From NCBI GenBank assembly GCA_937951955.1, contig CALGAD010000112.1, forward strand, positions 13,028 through 77,027: 64,000 nt of DNA, read 5' to 3'. The notes under the pieces are model-generated. The model was not told the DNA's origin, did no database searches, and was given only the letters and a program-made list of their open reading frames with translations. This document shows positions 17,421-25,478 of this stretch, piece by piece. The stretch comes from an uncultured Bacillaceae bacterium (lineage in GTDB: Bacteria > Bacillota > Bacilli > Bacillales > Caldibacillaceae). The position numbers and the translations under genes were made by a program. The first letter of the stretch is position 1; each line of letters starts with the position of its first letter.

Positions 17421-17885
17421 ATGAGTAAAATTACGGAAACCGTTGAAAAACTGACGCAACCAATTGTGGAAGAATTGGGTCTCGAAATTTACGATATTGA
17501 GTACGTAAAAGAAGGAAAAGATTGGTTTTTGCGCGTTTACATCGATAAAGAAACAGGAGTCGATATTGAAGAATGTGGAATTGTCAGTGAGCGGTTAAGT
17601 AAAAAGCTCGATGAAATTGATCCGATTCCGCACAATTACTACTTAGAAGTATCTTCTCCTGGTGCTGAACGACCATTAAAGAAACCGGCTGATTACGAAA
17701 AAGCAATCGGTAAAAAAGTATATGTGAAAACATATGAAGCCATCGACGGTTTGAAAGAATTTAATGGCGTTTTAACCGGGTTTGACGGTGAACAAGTGAC
17801 GCTCGAAATTTTAATTAAAACGAGGAAAAAGACGGTAACGATTCCTGTTCAAAAAATTGCCCAGGCCCGGTTATCCGTGTTTTAG
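17421..17885 (+). CDS. rimP: Ribosome maturation factor RimP
   Basis: RimP helps mature the 30S subunit. The 154-residue protein has the N-terminal alpha/beta domain with LGLEIYDIEYVKEGKDWFLR (about 22-41) and DIEECGIVSERLS, then LEVSSPGAERPLK (about 76-88), the hallmark of the family, and a C-terminal Sm-like beta domain. The ATG at 17421 is chosen because TAGGAGGGCAT lies just upstream; an in-frame ATG 30 nt earlier has no such site. First gene of the rimP-nusA-ylxR-ylxQ-infB operon. Confidence 0.96.
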   Translation: MSKITETVEKLTQPIVEELGLEIYDIEYVKEGKDWFLRVYIDKETGVDIEECGIVSERLSKKLDEIDPIPHNYYLEVSSPGAERPLKKPADYEKAIGKKVYVKTYEAIDGLKEFNGVLTGFDGEQVTLEILIKTRKKTVTIPVQKIAQARLSVF

Positions 17886-17918
17886 TACTGAAAATTTTTT
17901 TAGGGGGATGCCTGAAAA

Positions 17919-19055
17919 ATGAGTAATGAACTGTTAAATGCTTTAGATATGCTCGAGAAAGAAAAGGGGATATCTAAAGACATTTTGATTGAAGCGATCG
18001 AAGCTGCGCTAGTTTCTGCCTACCGGAGGAATTTCAACCAGGCGCAAAATGTGCGCACGCACTTCGATTTAAATACGGGAATAATTAAAGTTTATGCTCG
18101 CAAAGAAGTGGTCGAGAAAGTAGAGGATACTCGCCTGGAGATTTCTCTGGAAGAAGCGCGGGCAATCGATCCGGCTTATGAAATTGGCGATGTTGTGGAA
18201 ATTGAAGTTACACCGATGAATTTCGGCCGTATCGCTGCTCAGACAGCGAAACAGGTCGTCACACAGCGGGTCCGGGAAGCGGAACGGAAAATCATCTACG
18301 AAGAATTCGTGGACCGGGAAGAAGATATTATGACCGGAATTGTCCAGCGCCGCGACCAGCGGAATATTTATATTAACCTCGGTCGCACAGAGGGAATCAT
18401 GCCCTTGCACGAAACGATGGCCAATGAAGAATATAAACAAAATGACCGGATCAAAGTGTATATCACGAAAGTAGAAAAAACGACGAAAGGCCCGCAAATT
18501 TTCGTTTCCCGTTCCCATCCGAATCTGTTAAAACGGTTGTTTGAACTGGAAGTACCGGAAATTTATGACGGTATCGTCGAAATAAAATCGATCGCCCGGG
18601 AAGCTGGTGATCGTTCGAAAATTTCCGTTTATTCGGAAAATGAAGAAGTGGATCCCGTCGGTGCCTGTGTCGGACCGAAGGGTACCCGCGTTCAGGCAGT
18701 TGTCGATGAACTGAACGGTGAAAAAATCGATATCGTAAAATATTCCAACGATCCGGTTGAGTTTGTCGCCAATGCCTTAAGCCCGGCCAAAGTCCTCGAT
18801 GTCATCGTTCATGAAGAGGAAAAGGCTACAACCGTTATCGTTCCAGACTATCAGCTTTCCCTTGCCATCGGGAAAAGGGGACAGAATGCCCGTCTCGCCG
18901 CGAAGTTAACCGGCTGGAAAATCGATATTAAATCGGAATCGGATGCTCGCGAACTTGGCATTTATCCGCAAGAGGAACCTTTGCTCTCGAAAGATATTAC
19001 ACTGGAAGATCTGGAACGCGTTCACGAATCTTTTTCCGACCAGAATGACGATTAA
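17919..19055 (+). CDS. nusA: Transcription termination/antitermination factor NusA
   Basis: NusA binds RNA polymerase and modulates pausing, termination and antitermination. The 378-residue protein has the N-terminal polymerase-binding domain (to about 125), an S1 domain (about 133-200), and two KH domains (about 200-345) with VGACVGPKGTRVQ (about 248) and LAIGKRGQNARLAAKL (about 313). Like other Bacillus forms it lacks the C-terminal acidic repeats of E. coli. ATG 17919 follows TTAGGGGGATGCC. Confidence 0.98.
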   Translation: MSNELLNALDMLEKEKGISKDILIEAIEAALVSAYRRNFNQAQNVRTHFDLNTGIIKVYARKEVVEKVEDTRLEISLEEARAIDPAYEIGDVVEIEVTPMNFGRIAAQTAKQVVTQRVREAERKIIYEEFVDREEDIMTGIVQRRDQRNIYINLGRTEGIMPLHETMANEEYKQNDRIKVYITKVEKTTKGPQIFVSRSHPNLLKRLFELEVPEIYDGIVEIKSIAREAGDRSKISVYSENEEVDPVGACVGPKGTRVQAVVDELNGEKIDIVKYSNDPVEFVANALSPAKVLDVIVHEEEKATTVIVPDYQLSLAIGKRGQNARLAAKLTGWKIDIKSESDARELGIYPQEEPLLSKDITLEDLERVHESFSDQNDD

Positions 19056-19069
19056 AGGGGGAGGAGTCG

Positions 19070-19354
19070 ATGAACAAGAAAAAGAAAGTTCCCATGCGTA
19101 AATGTGTTGTGACTGGCGAAATGTTTCCGAAAAAAGAACTCATCCGCATCGTGAGAACGAAAGAAGGTGAAGTGTTCGTCGATCCGACGGGCAAAAAGTC
19201 TGGCCGCGGCGCCTATCTGTCGAAAAGTGAAGAAACGGTTCGCCTCGCCAGGAAAAAGAAAGTTCTTGAACAGCATTTGCAAGTGAAAATTGACGATGCG
19301 ATATACGATGAGTTGCTTGCATACATCCAGAAGGAGAACTCCATGCAAAAATGA
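19070..19354 (+). CDS. ylxR: YlxR-family RNA-binding protein (RnpM)
   Basis: This 94-residue basic protein belongs to the YlxR (DUF448) family, recently described in B. subtilis as RnpM, a modulator of RNase P. The signature PMRKCVVTGE (about 6-15) near the N-terminus and SGRGAYLSKS (about 43-52) are conserved. Its last codons overlap the start of ylxQ by 4 nt. It keeps the conserved nusA-ylxR-ylxQ-infB order. Confidence 0.93.
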   Translation: MNKKKKVPMRKCVVTGEMFPKKELIRIVRTKEGEVFVDPTGKKSGRGAYLSKSEETVRLARKKKVLEQHLQVKIDDAIYDELLAYIQKENSMQK

Positions 19355-19659
19355 ATAGCAAACAATGGTTATCCTTTTTAGGATTGGCTAATCGGGCAGG
19401 AAAAATAATTTCAGGGGAAGAGTTAGTCGTTAAAAGTATTCAAAACAAGCGCGCCAGGCTTGTGATACTGTCGAAGGATGCTTCGGCGAGAACGACGAAA
19501 AAAATTTTGGATAAATGTGAGTTTTATCAAGTCCCCGTAAGAATTGCCGCAGATCGCTACACCCTGGGAGAGTCCATCGGAAAAGCAGCAAGAGTGGTCA
19601 TCGCTGTAATAGATGAAGGCTTTTCAAACAAATTATTAACGATGCTCGATTCAAATTAA
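19351..19659 (+). CDS. ylxQ: YlxQ, L7Ae-family ribosomal/kink-turn protein
   Basis: The 102-residue protein has the L7Ae/L30e fold: LGLANRAGKIISGEE (about 10-24) and LVILSKDASARTTKKI (about 36-51) match the RNA-kink-turn-binding surface. In Bacillus this paralogue (also called RplGA) is non-essential. The ATG overlaps the end of ylxR (ATGA), so the two are probably co-translated. Confidence 0.93.
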   Translation: MNSKQWLSFLGLANRAGKIISGEELVVKSIQNKRARLVILSKDASARTTKKILDKCEFYQVPVRIAADRYTLGESIGKAARVVIAVIDEGFSNKLLTMLDSN

Positions 19660-19672
19660 CGGGGGTGAAACT

Positions 19673-21964
19673 ATGAAGAAAATACGTGTTTATGAGTATG
19701 CGAAAAAACACCAATTACAAAGTAAAGTCGTCATAGCGAAATTGAAGGAACTGAATATACCGGTTTCCAATCATATGTCGACGATTACCGAAGATACGAT
19801 CAAACGACTGGACGAAGCGTTCGGACATCAGCCGAAACAAAAGGAAAACGGCCAGCATAAAAAAGAAAAAAGAACGGAACATTATCAAAAAGATCGCAAG
19901 CCGAAACGAAATGGAAAACATAAACCTCATCATCCGGCTATGAAAAAAGCGCAAGCGAAACCACATGAGAAAGTCAACGATAAAGCGAAAAAACCGCACG
20001 TTGAAATGGCGGATGAAGATGAGTTAACGGTGCCGAAAAAAGTGAAAGTTAAACCGACCGCACCGAAAAATAAAGAAGGTAAAAAATACGAGCAGGAATA
20101 CAAGTCAAAGGAAAGCAAAGCCTTTACGCCCAAGAAAAAGAAAAAAGTGAAAGCCAAGAATAAACAGAAAGAACAAAAACAGGTGCAGCCAGTGAAAACA
20201 GAAAAAGAACTACCGAAGAAAATCACCTATACCGATTCCTTAACAGTAGGTGAATTAGCGAAAAAATTACATCGTGAACCGGCGGAAATTATTAAAAAAT
20301 TATTCTCCCTCGGTGTCATGGCAACTATCAATCAGGATCTAGATAAAGATGCCATCGAATTAATTTGTACCGATTACGGTGTCGAAGTCGAAGAAAAGGT
20401 CAGTGTCGACTTAACCGACCTCGACAGCTTCATCGAACCGGACAATCCGGAAGATTTAGTGGAGCGTCCACCCGTTGTTACGATAATGGGTCACGTTGAC
20501 CACGGAAAAACGACATTGCTCGATGCGATTCGTCAATCGAAAGTGACGGAACAGGAAGCGGGTGGAATCACCCAACATATCGGTGCTTATCAAGTAACGG
20601 CACAAGGGAAGAAAATTACCTTTATCGATACCCCGGGACACGCCGCCTTTACAACAATGCGGGCACGGGGAGCGAAGGTAACCGACATTACCATTTTAGT
20701 CGTTGCTGCTGATGACGGAGTTAAACCGCAAACGGTTGAAGCCCTCAACCACGCGAAAGCAGCGGGAGTACCGATCATCGTCGCCGTGAACAAAATCGAT
20801 AAACCGACCGCCAGTCCGGAAAAAGTCATGCAGGAATTGGCTGAATATGAACTGATTGCCGAAGACTGGGGCGGCGATACGATCTTCGTACCGATCTCGG
20901 CCTTGAAACGGGAAGGCATTGATCAGCTCCTGGAAATGGTCTTGCTCGTTGCGGAAATGGAAGAATTGAAGGCCAATCCGAACCGGAAAGCTCACGGTAC
21001 GGTTATCGAAGCGAAATTAGATAAAGGCCGCGGTCCGGTTGCGACACTGCTCGTACAAAACGGAACATTAAAGGTTGGCGACCCGATTGTTGTCGGCCAT
21101 ACGTACGGGCGCGTTCGGGCGATGGTTAATGACCTCGGCCGCCGGGTGAAAGAAGCCGATCCTTCCATGCCGGTTGAGATTACGGGATTAAATGAAGTTC
21201 CTCAGGCCGGTGACCGGTTTGTCGTCTTTGACGATGAGAAAACAGCCCGTCAAGTCGGGGAAGCCCGGGCACAGAAAGCGATCGAAGAAACCCGTGTGGA
21301 AACGAATCGCATCAGCCTCGATACGTTGTTTGAACAAATGAAAGAAGGCGATGTGAAAGAGCTGAACATCATCGTTAAAGCAGATGTTCAGGGAACGGTC
21401 GAAGCCTTGAGCGCCGCCTTGCAGAAAATCGATGTGGAAGGTGTGAAAGTCAATATTATTCACACTGGAGTCGGTGCCATCACCGAATCGGATGTTATCC
21501 TGGCCACAGCTTCCAATGCGATTATCATCGGTTTTAACGTCCGACCGAATCCGAATGCGAAACGGATGGCCGAGGAAGAAAAAGTGGATATCCGTCTCCA
21601 CCGCATCATTTATAAAGCCATTGAAGAAATTGAAGCGGCGATGAAAGGGATGCTTGATCCTGAATACGCTGAAAAAGTGATCGGTCAAGTCGAAGTGCGC
21701 ACAACCTTTAAAGTTTCAAAAGTCGGCACGATTGCCGGTTCCTATGTAACAGAAGGAAAAGTTACCCGCGACAGTTCCGTACGGGTCATTCGCGATGGAA
21801 TCGTCATTTATGAAGGCGAAATTGACAGCCTCAAACGATATAAAGATGATGTGAAAGAAGTCGCGCAAGGGTATGAATGCGGTATAACCGTGAAAAACTT
21901 CAATGATATTAAAGAAGGCGACATCTTCGAAATTTATATCATGGAGGAAATCAAACAGTCATGA
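19673..21964 (+). CDS. infB: Translation initiation factor IF-2
   Basis: IF-2 is the GTPase that brings initiator tRNA to the 30S subunit. The 763-residue protein opens with an IF2N helical domain (about 1-52), a long Lys/Gln/His-rich disordered linker (about 53-180), a second IF2N-like domain (about 185-240), and the G domain with GHVDHGKTT (about 271-279), DTPGHAAF (G3) and NKID (G4). Domains II-IV follow to the C-terminus. The linker accounts for the somewhat greater length than in B. subtilis (716). Its stop overlaps ylxP by 4 nt. Confidence 0.98.
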   Translation: MKKIRVYEYAKKHQLQSKVVIAKLKELNIPVSNHMSTITEDTIKRLDEAFGHQPKQKENGQHKKEKRTEHYQKDRKPKRNGKHKPHHPAMKKAQAKPHEKVNDKAKKPHVEMADEDELTVPKKVKVKPTAPKNKEGKKYEQEYKSKESKAFTPKKKKKVKAKNKQKEQKQVQPVKTEKELPKKITYTDSLTVGELAKKLHREPAEIIKKLFSLGVMATINQDLDKDAIELICTDYGVEVEEKVSVDLTDLDSFIEPDNPEDLVERPPVVTIMGHVDHGKTTLLDAIRQSKVTEQEAGGITQHIGAYQVTAQGKKITFIDTPGHAAFTTMRARGAKVTDITILVVAADDGVKPQTVEALNHAKAAGVPIIVAVNKIDKPTASPEKVMQELAEYELIAEDWGGDTIFVPISALKREGIDQLLEMVLLVAEMEELKANPNRKAHGTVIEAKLDKGRGPVATLLVQNGTLKVGDPIVVGHTYGRVRAMVNDLGRRVKEADPSMPVEITGLNEVPQAGDRFVVFDDEKTARQVGEARAQKAIEETRVETNRISLDTLFEQMKEGDVKELNIIVKADVQGTVEALSAALQKIDVEGVKVNIIHTGVGAITESDVILATASNAIIIGFNVRPNPNAKRMAEEEKVDIRLHRIIYKAIEEIEAAMKGMLDPEYAEKVIGQVEVRTTFKVSKVGTIAGSYVTEGKVTRDSSVRVIRDGIVIYEGEIDSLKRYKDDVKEVAQGYECGITVKNFNDIKEGDIFEIYIMEEIKQS

Positions 21965-22239
21965 TTTTATCCACGAAAGTGGAATGTATCATTTACGATG
22001 CCCACTCATTAAAAGAAAAACGTGCTGTCTTACAACGGATTATCAAGAGAATCCGGCAGCGATTTAATGTTGCTATTTGTGAAATGGATTATTTAGATCT
22101 GTGGCAGCGGACGGCCCTTTCCATAGTAACTGTCTCCTCCTCCCGGATTCAGGCGGAAAAGGAAATGCAAAAGGTGCTTGCATTCATTGACTCTTTCCCG
22201 GAATTAGAAAGGACCGTTACCAACTTCGAGTGGCTGTAG
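21961..22239 (+). CDS. ylxP: YlxP-family protein (DUF503)
   Basis: A 92-residue protein of the DUF503 family, ferredoxin-like fold; YlxP of Bacillus is found with RbfA and is thought to act in ribosome assembly or function. HSLKEKRAVLQRIIKRIRQR (about 15-34) is the conserved N-terminal segment. The start overlaps infB (ATGA) and rbfA follows directly, as in B. subtilis. Confidence 0.92.
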   Translation: MILSTKVECIIYDAHSLKEKRAVLQRIIKRIRQRFNVAICEMDYLDLWQRTALSIVTVSSSRIQAEKEMQKVLAFIDSFPELERTVTNFEWL

Positions 22240-22252
22240 TGAGGTGATTTCT

Positions 22253-22606
22253 GTGAAAATTCGTCCAAGACAGGTTGGCGAACAAATGAAAAAGGAGCTC
22301 AGCGATATTATCAGCCGCAAGCTCAAAGATCCGCGCATCGGCTTTGTCACCGTGACGGACGTGGAAGTAACCGGAGACTTGCAGCAAGCAACGGTTTACA
22401 TCACGGTGCTCGGTGATGAAGAGGAAAAAGAAAATACGTTAATCGGGTTAAATAAAGCCAAAGGATTTATCCGATCCGAAATAGGCCACCGGATCCGTCT
22501 GAGAAAAACGCCAGAAATTTATTTCAAGTTCGATGAATCGATTGAGTACGGAAATCGCATCGAAGCGCTGATTAATCAAATACAAAAAGAAGAAAAACCT
22601 GAATAA
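22253..22606 (+). CDS. rbfA: 30S ribosome-binding factor A
   Basis: RbfA is a KH-fold cold-shock factor for 16S rRNA 5'-end maturation. The 117-residue protein shows VGEQMKKELSDIISRKLKDP (about 7-26), GFVTVTDVEVTGDLQ and IRLRKTPEIYFKFDESIEYG. I place the start at GTG 22253, as AGGTG at 22242-22246 is spaced 6 nt before it and homologues start there; the in-frame GTG at 22244 overlaps the ribosome binding site. Confidence 0.95.
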   Translation: MKIRPRQVGEQMKKELSDIISRKLKDPRIGFVTVTDVEVTGDLQQATVYITVLGDEEEKENTLIGLNKAKGFIRSEIGHRIRLRKTPEIYFKFDESIEYGNRIEALINQIQKEEKPE

Positions 22607-22728
22607 GGTTACGATAAGGGGGTGGCTTGTCCATCCTCTTCTTCATTCAATGAGTTGATTTTGAGAATAGAACGAACTAACGAAAATCCTGGCAGCGAAG
22701 AAAAATACAAAATAGGAGAAGAATACGG

Positions 22729-23643
22729 ATGGATGGGATTTTACCGCTATGGAAACCAGCAGGGATGACCTCCCATGATTGTGTGGTCAGACTGCGAAAA
22801 ATGTTAAAAACAAAAAAGATCGGCCATACCGGAACACTCGATCCGAGTGTGGAAGGGGTATTGCCGATTTGTATCGGTCGGGCAACAAAAGTTTCCCAAT
22901 ACGTGATGGACATGGGGAAAAGCTATCTTGCCGAAGTGACGATCGGTATCGCGACGACGACAGAAGATCAAGATGGTGAAGTTGTCGAGCGCAAAAAAAT
23001 AGCCGCACCGATCACTCGAGAAGAAATCGAGCAAGTGCTTGCATCACTGACCGGGGAAATTACCCAGATCCCGCCGCTGTACTCCAGTGTTCGGGTGCAG
23101 GGGAAGCATCTGTATGAATATGCCCGGCAGGGAATTGCAGTGGAACGGCCGGAGCGGAAAGTGATGATACATAAGATCGAGCTCCTGGATGACCGCAGCG
23201 TTTTCGATGAGGATCCGGTTCGCTTTACGATTCATGTGGAATGCGGGAAAGGGACGTATATCCGCACCCTTGCTGTCATGATCGGTGAGAGGCTCGGTTA
23301 TCCGGCCCATATGTCCAGGCTCATCCGGACGGTTTCCGCAGGGATTACAAGAGAAAAATGCCTGACATTTGCCGATGTTGAAAAGAACGTGGAAGAAGGT
23401 ACGATTACGGAATGCCTCCTTTCCATCGAAGACGTGCTGAACACATTGCCGAAATATGAATGTAACGATGCTTTAGCAGCGCAAGTGAAAAATGGCAGGG
23501 TATTAAAACTCCCGTCCTTTTTAAAAGATCTGGACGATTCTCCCATTGCCATGTACCATCACGGGAAAATCATCGCAATTTATAAAAAACATCCGACAAA
23601 AAACGGGCTCATCAAACCGGCCCGGGTTTTGCATGTAAATTAA
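22729..23643 (+). CDS. truB: tRNA pseudouridine-55 synthase TruB
   Basis: TruB makes pseudouridine 55 in the T-loop of tRNAs. The 304-residue protein starts DGILPLWKPAGMTSHDCV, and GHTGTLDPSVEGVLPI (about 36-51) contains the catalytic Asp. TYIRTLAVMIGERLG (about 176-190) and a C-terminal PUA-like part complete the family layout. ATG 22729 follows TAGGAGAAG. It lies 122 nt after rbfA and 18 nt before ribF. Confidence 0.97.
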   Translation: MDGILPLWKPAGMTSHDCVVRLRKMLKTKKIGHTGTLDPSVEGVLPICIGRATKVSQYVMDMGKSYLAEVTIGIATTTEDQDGEVVERKKIAAPITREEIEQVLASLTGEITQIPPLYSSVRVQGKHLYEYARQGIAVERPERKVMIHKIELLDDRSVFDEDPVRFTIHVECGKGTYIRTLAVMIGERLGYPAHMSRLIRTVSAGITREKCLTFADVEKNVEEGTITECLLSIEDVLNTLPKYECNDALAAQVKNGRVLKLPSFLKDLDDSPIAMYHHGKIIAIYKKHPTKNGLIKPARVLHVN

Positions 23644-23661
23644 TGAAAGGTGCGAAACGAA

Positions 23662-24627
23662 GTGGAAGTCATTCATGTTGATAATCCGAAATCGCTCAAA
23701 CTCCCCCCTTTGGCAATGGCTCTTGGTTTTTTTGACGGTGTTCACCTCGGCCATCAACGCGTCATCGGTGAGGCGAAAAAAATCGCCGATCGCGAGGGGT
23801 GGAAAAGTGCGGTCATGTTTTTTAATCCTTCACCGAAGGAAGTGCTCGGGAAAACCCCCGGGGACGTACATTACATCACCCTGTTAGATGAAAAAATCAA
23901 GCTCATTGAACAACTGGGCATTGATTATATATTGATCGTCCCCTTTACGAAGGAATTTGCCGGGAAATCCCCGGAAACTTTTGTCGAAGAATATATCGTT
24001 GCTTTAAACGTTCAGCACGTCGTTGCCGGTTTCGACTTCACGTACGGTAAATTTGGCAAGGGGAATATGGAAACATTAAAAGAACATAGCAAAGGACGCT
24101 TTTCCCAGACAACGATCGGGAAAATCACCCACGGGGAACTAAAAATTAGTTCCACCCATATCCGCGAGCTGATCAAAAAGGGCGAGATGGAAGAAGTGAC
24201 GAAATACCTCGGCCGTTTCTATGCCCATAAGGCGAAAGTCATTCACGGACAAAAACGCGGGTCCAAATTAGGCTTCCCGACAGCGAATCTACAGGTGGAT
24301 CCGCGCTACGTTCTCCCAGAGAAATACGGCGTCTATGCCGCCCGTCTGTTCGTAAAAGGGATTTGGCATAACGGTGTTTTGAACATCGGTACGAACCCGA
24401 CCTTCAATAAGGAGACGTCCAAACAGTTTATCGAAATCTATTTGCTCGATTTTTCCGATACGATCTACGGTGAGGAAGTCATCCTGGAATGGCATCGCTA
24501 CCAGCGGGAAGAATTGAAGTTTCATGATGTCAATGATTTGATTAAACAGATGGAACAGGATGAAAAAGAAGCGCGGGCCTATTTCGCCAATTTAGACAAC
24601 AATCGTCCCATCCGTGAGAACGAGTGA
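23662..24627 (+). CDS. ribF: Bifunctional riboflavin kinase/FAD synthetase
   Basis: RibF (RibC in B. subtilis) turns riboflavin into FMN and then FAD. The N-terminal nucleotidyl-transferase domain shows ALGFFDGVHLGHQRVI (about 19-34) and a late ISSTHIR motif; the C-terminal kinase domain shows GFPTANL (about 205) and the segment with GVYAARLF and NIGTNPTF. I place the start at GTG 23662 (321 residues), with AAAGG about 10 nt before it; GTG 23650 is an alternative that adds four residues. It follows truB, as in B. subtilis. Confidence 0.95.
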   Translation: MEVIHVDNPKSLKLPPLAMALGFFDGVHLGHQRVIGEAKKIADREGWKSAVMFFNPSPKEVLGKTPGDVHYITLLDEKIKLIEQLGIDYILIVPFTKEFAGKSPETFVEEYIVALNVQHVVAGFDFTYGKFGKGNMETLKEHSKGRFSQTTIGKITHGELKISSTHIRELIKKGEMEEVTKYLGRFYAHKAKVIHGQKRGSKLGFPTANLQVDPRYVLPEKYGVYAARLFVKGIWHNGVLNIGTNPTFNKETSKQFIEIYLLDFSDTIYGEEVILEWHRYQREELKFHDVNDLIKQMEQDEKEARAYFANLDNNRPIRENE

Positions 24628-24645
24628 TTTTCATCCCGAATATAC

Positions 24646-24674
24646 TTGCTTTTTTGCGAAAAAAGTAGTATTCT
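24646..24674 (+). promoter_or_regulatory. Sigma-A promoter of rpsO
   Basis: TTGCTT (24646-24651) and TATTCT (24669-24674) are separated by 17 nt, 20 nt after the ribF stop and before the rpsO leader. Confidence 0.65.
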
Positions 24675-24691
24675 AAATAGCGTATTCGAAG

Positions 24692-24740
24692 AACCTTTTC
24701 CTTGGTAAGTTGAAGACTCCGGCGCTTACTCGGGTAAAGG
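24692..24740 (+). ncRNA. Candidate S15-binding leader of rpsO
   Basis: The leader can form CCTTT (24694-24698) with AAAGG (24736-24740) enclosing GTAAG (24705-24709) with CTTAC (24725-24729). S15 represses its own mRNA in several bacteria including relatives of Bacillus, through a junction that mimics 16S rRNA. The short stems seen here are compatible but not decisive. Confidence 0.4.
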
Positions 24741-24767
24741 GGATTGAACAATCAGGAGGTGAAAACA

Positions 24768-25037
24768 GTGGCATTAACACCAGAGCGCAAGCAAGAAATC
24801 ATTGAACAGTTCAAAACTCATGAAAACGACACCGGTTCTCCGGAAGTCCAAATTGCCCTGTTAACAGAGCAAATCAATATCTTAAATGAGCATTTGAAGG
24901 TTCATAAAAAGGACAACCATTCACGTCGTGGTTTGATGAAAATGGTAGGTAAACGTCGTAACCTGTTAACCTATTTACGGAACAAAGACGTTCAACGTTA
25001 CCGTGAATTGATTAATAAACTCGGTTTACGTCGATAA
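24768..25037 (+). CDS. rpsO: 30S ribosomal protein S15
   Basis: S15 binds the central domain of 16S rRNA early in assembly. The 89-residue protein has THENDTGSPEVQIALLTEQI (about 18-37) and HSRRGLMKMVGKRRNLLTYL (about 50-69), the rRNA-contact segments. The start is the GTG at 24768, placed by TCAGGAGGTGAAAACA immediately upstream; an in-frame TTG at 24744 would add eight residues not found in homologues. Confidence 0.97.
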   Translation: MALTPERKQEIIEQFKTHENDTGSPEVQIALLTEQINILNEHLKVHKKDNHSRRGLMKMVGKRRNLLTYLRNKDVQRYRELINKLGLRR

Positions 25038-25038
25038 G

Positions 25039-25066
25039 AAAAAGCGGGAGTCTTCCCGCTTTTTTG
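25039..25066 (+). terminator. Intrinsic terminator after rpsO
   Basis: AAAGCGGGA (25041-25049) pairs with TCCCGCTTT (25054-25062) around GTCT, followed by TTTTG. Confidence 0.9.
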
Positions 25067-25478
25067 TTAGGATACACGTTTTTTTGATCTGATTCCTCGA
25101 GAAAATAATTGGTACGATTCACCTCCAGCGCTGGAAATACACCCGACGAACAGTCCACAATAGATAAATCTAACACCGTGTTATCCTTCGTTTTCTGAAT
25201 AGTATTTTTTAAAGGATGAATCGAATTTCTTCATCTTGTCTAAATTGAAGGAATAGAAACGGTGTAGAAAAATTTATACGTAAATGAACAGGATTTCGAT
25301 TATACTTTGTATAGGCATAGATTCCAAAACTTTACGATAATGATGCCTATTCGTTTGTTTACAATACATAATAATAGCCAGGAAAAATGATATAAACCCG
25401 AGGATTCTCGCGATTCCTCAGGAACACATAATTAATCGCAAATGTAAAGAATTTGTTTGAACAGAGAGGAGTTCGTAT
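25067..25478 (+). other. Long pnp leader/intergenic region without a gene
   Basis: About 410 bases before pnp hold no gene that I can see. It is AT-rich, with possible -10 elements (TATACT at 25301-25306) but no convincing -35. An imperfect palindrome, GAGGATTCTCGCGATTCCTC (25401-25420), lies about 60 nt before the pnp start. pnp mRNA leaders are controlled by PNPase and RNase III in E. coli; whether that holds here cannot be judged from sequence alone. The pnp ribosome binding site is AGAGAGGAG. Confidence 0.5.
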
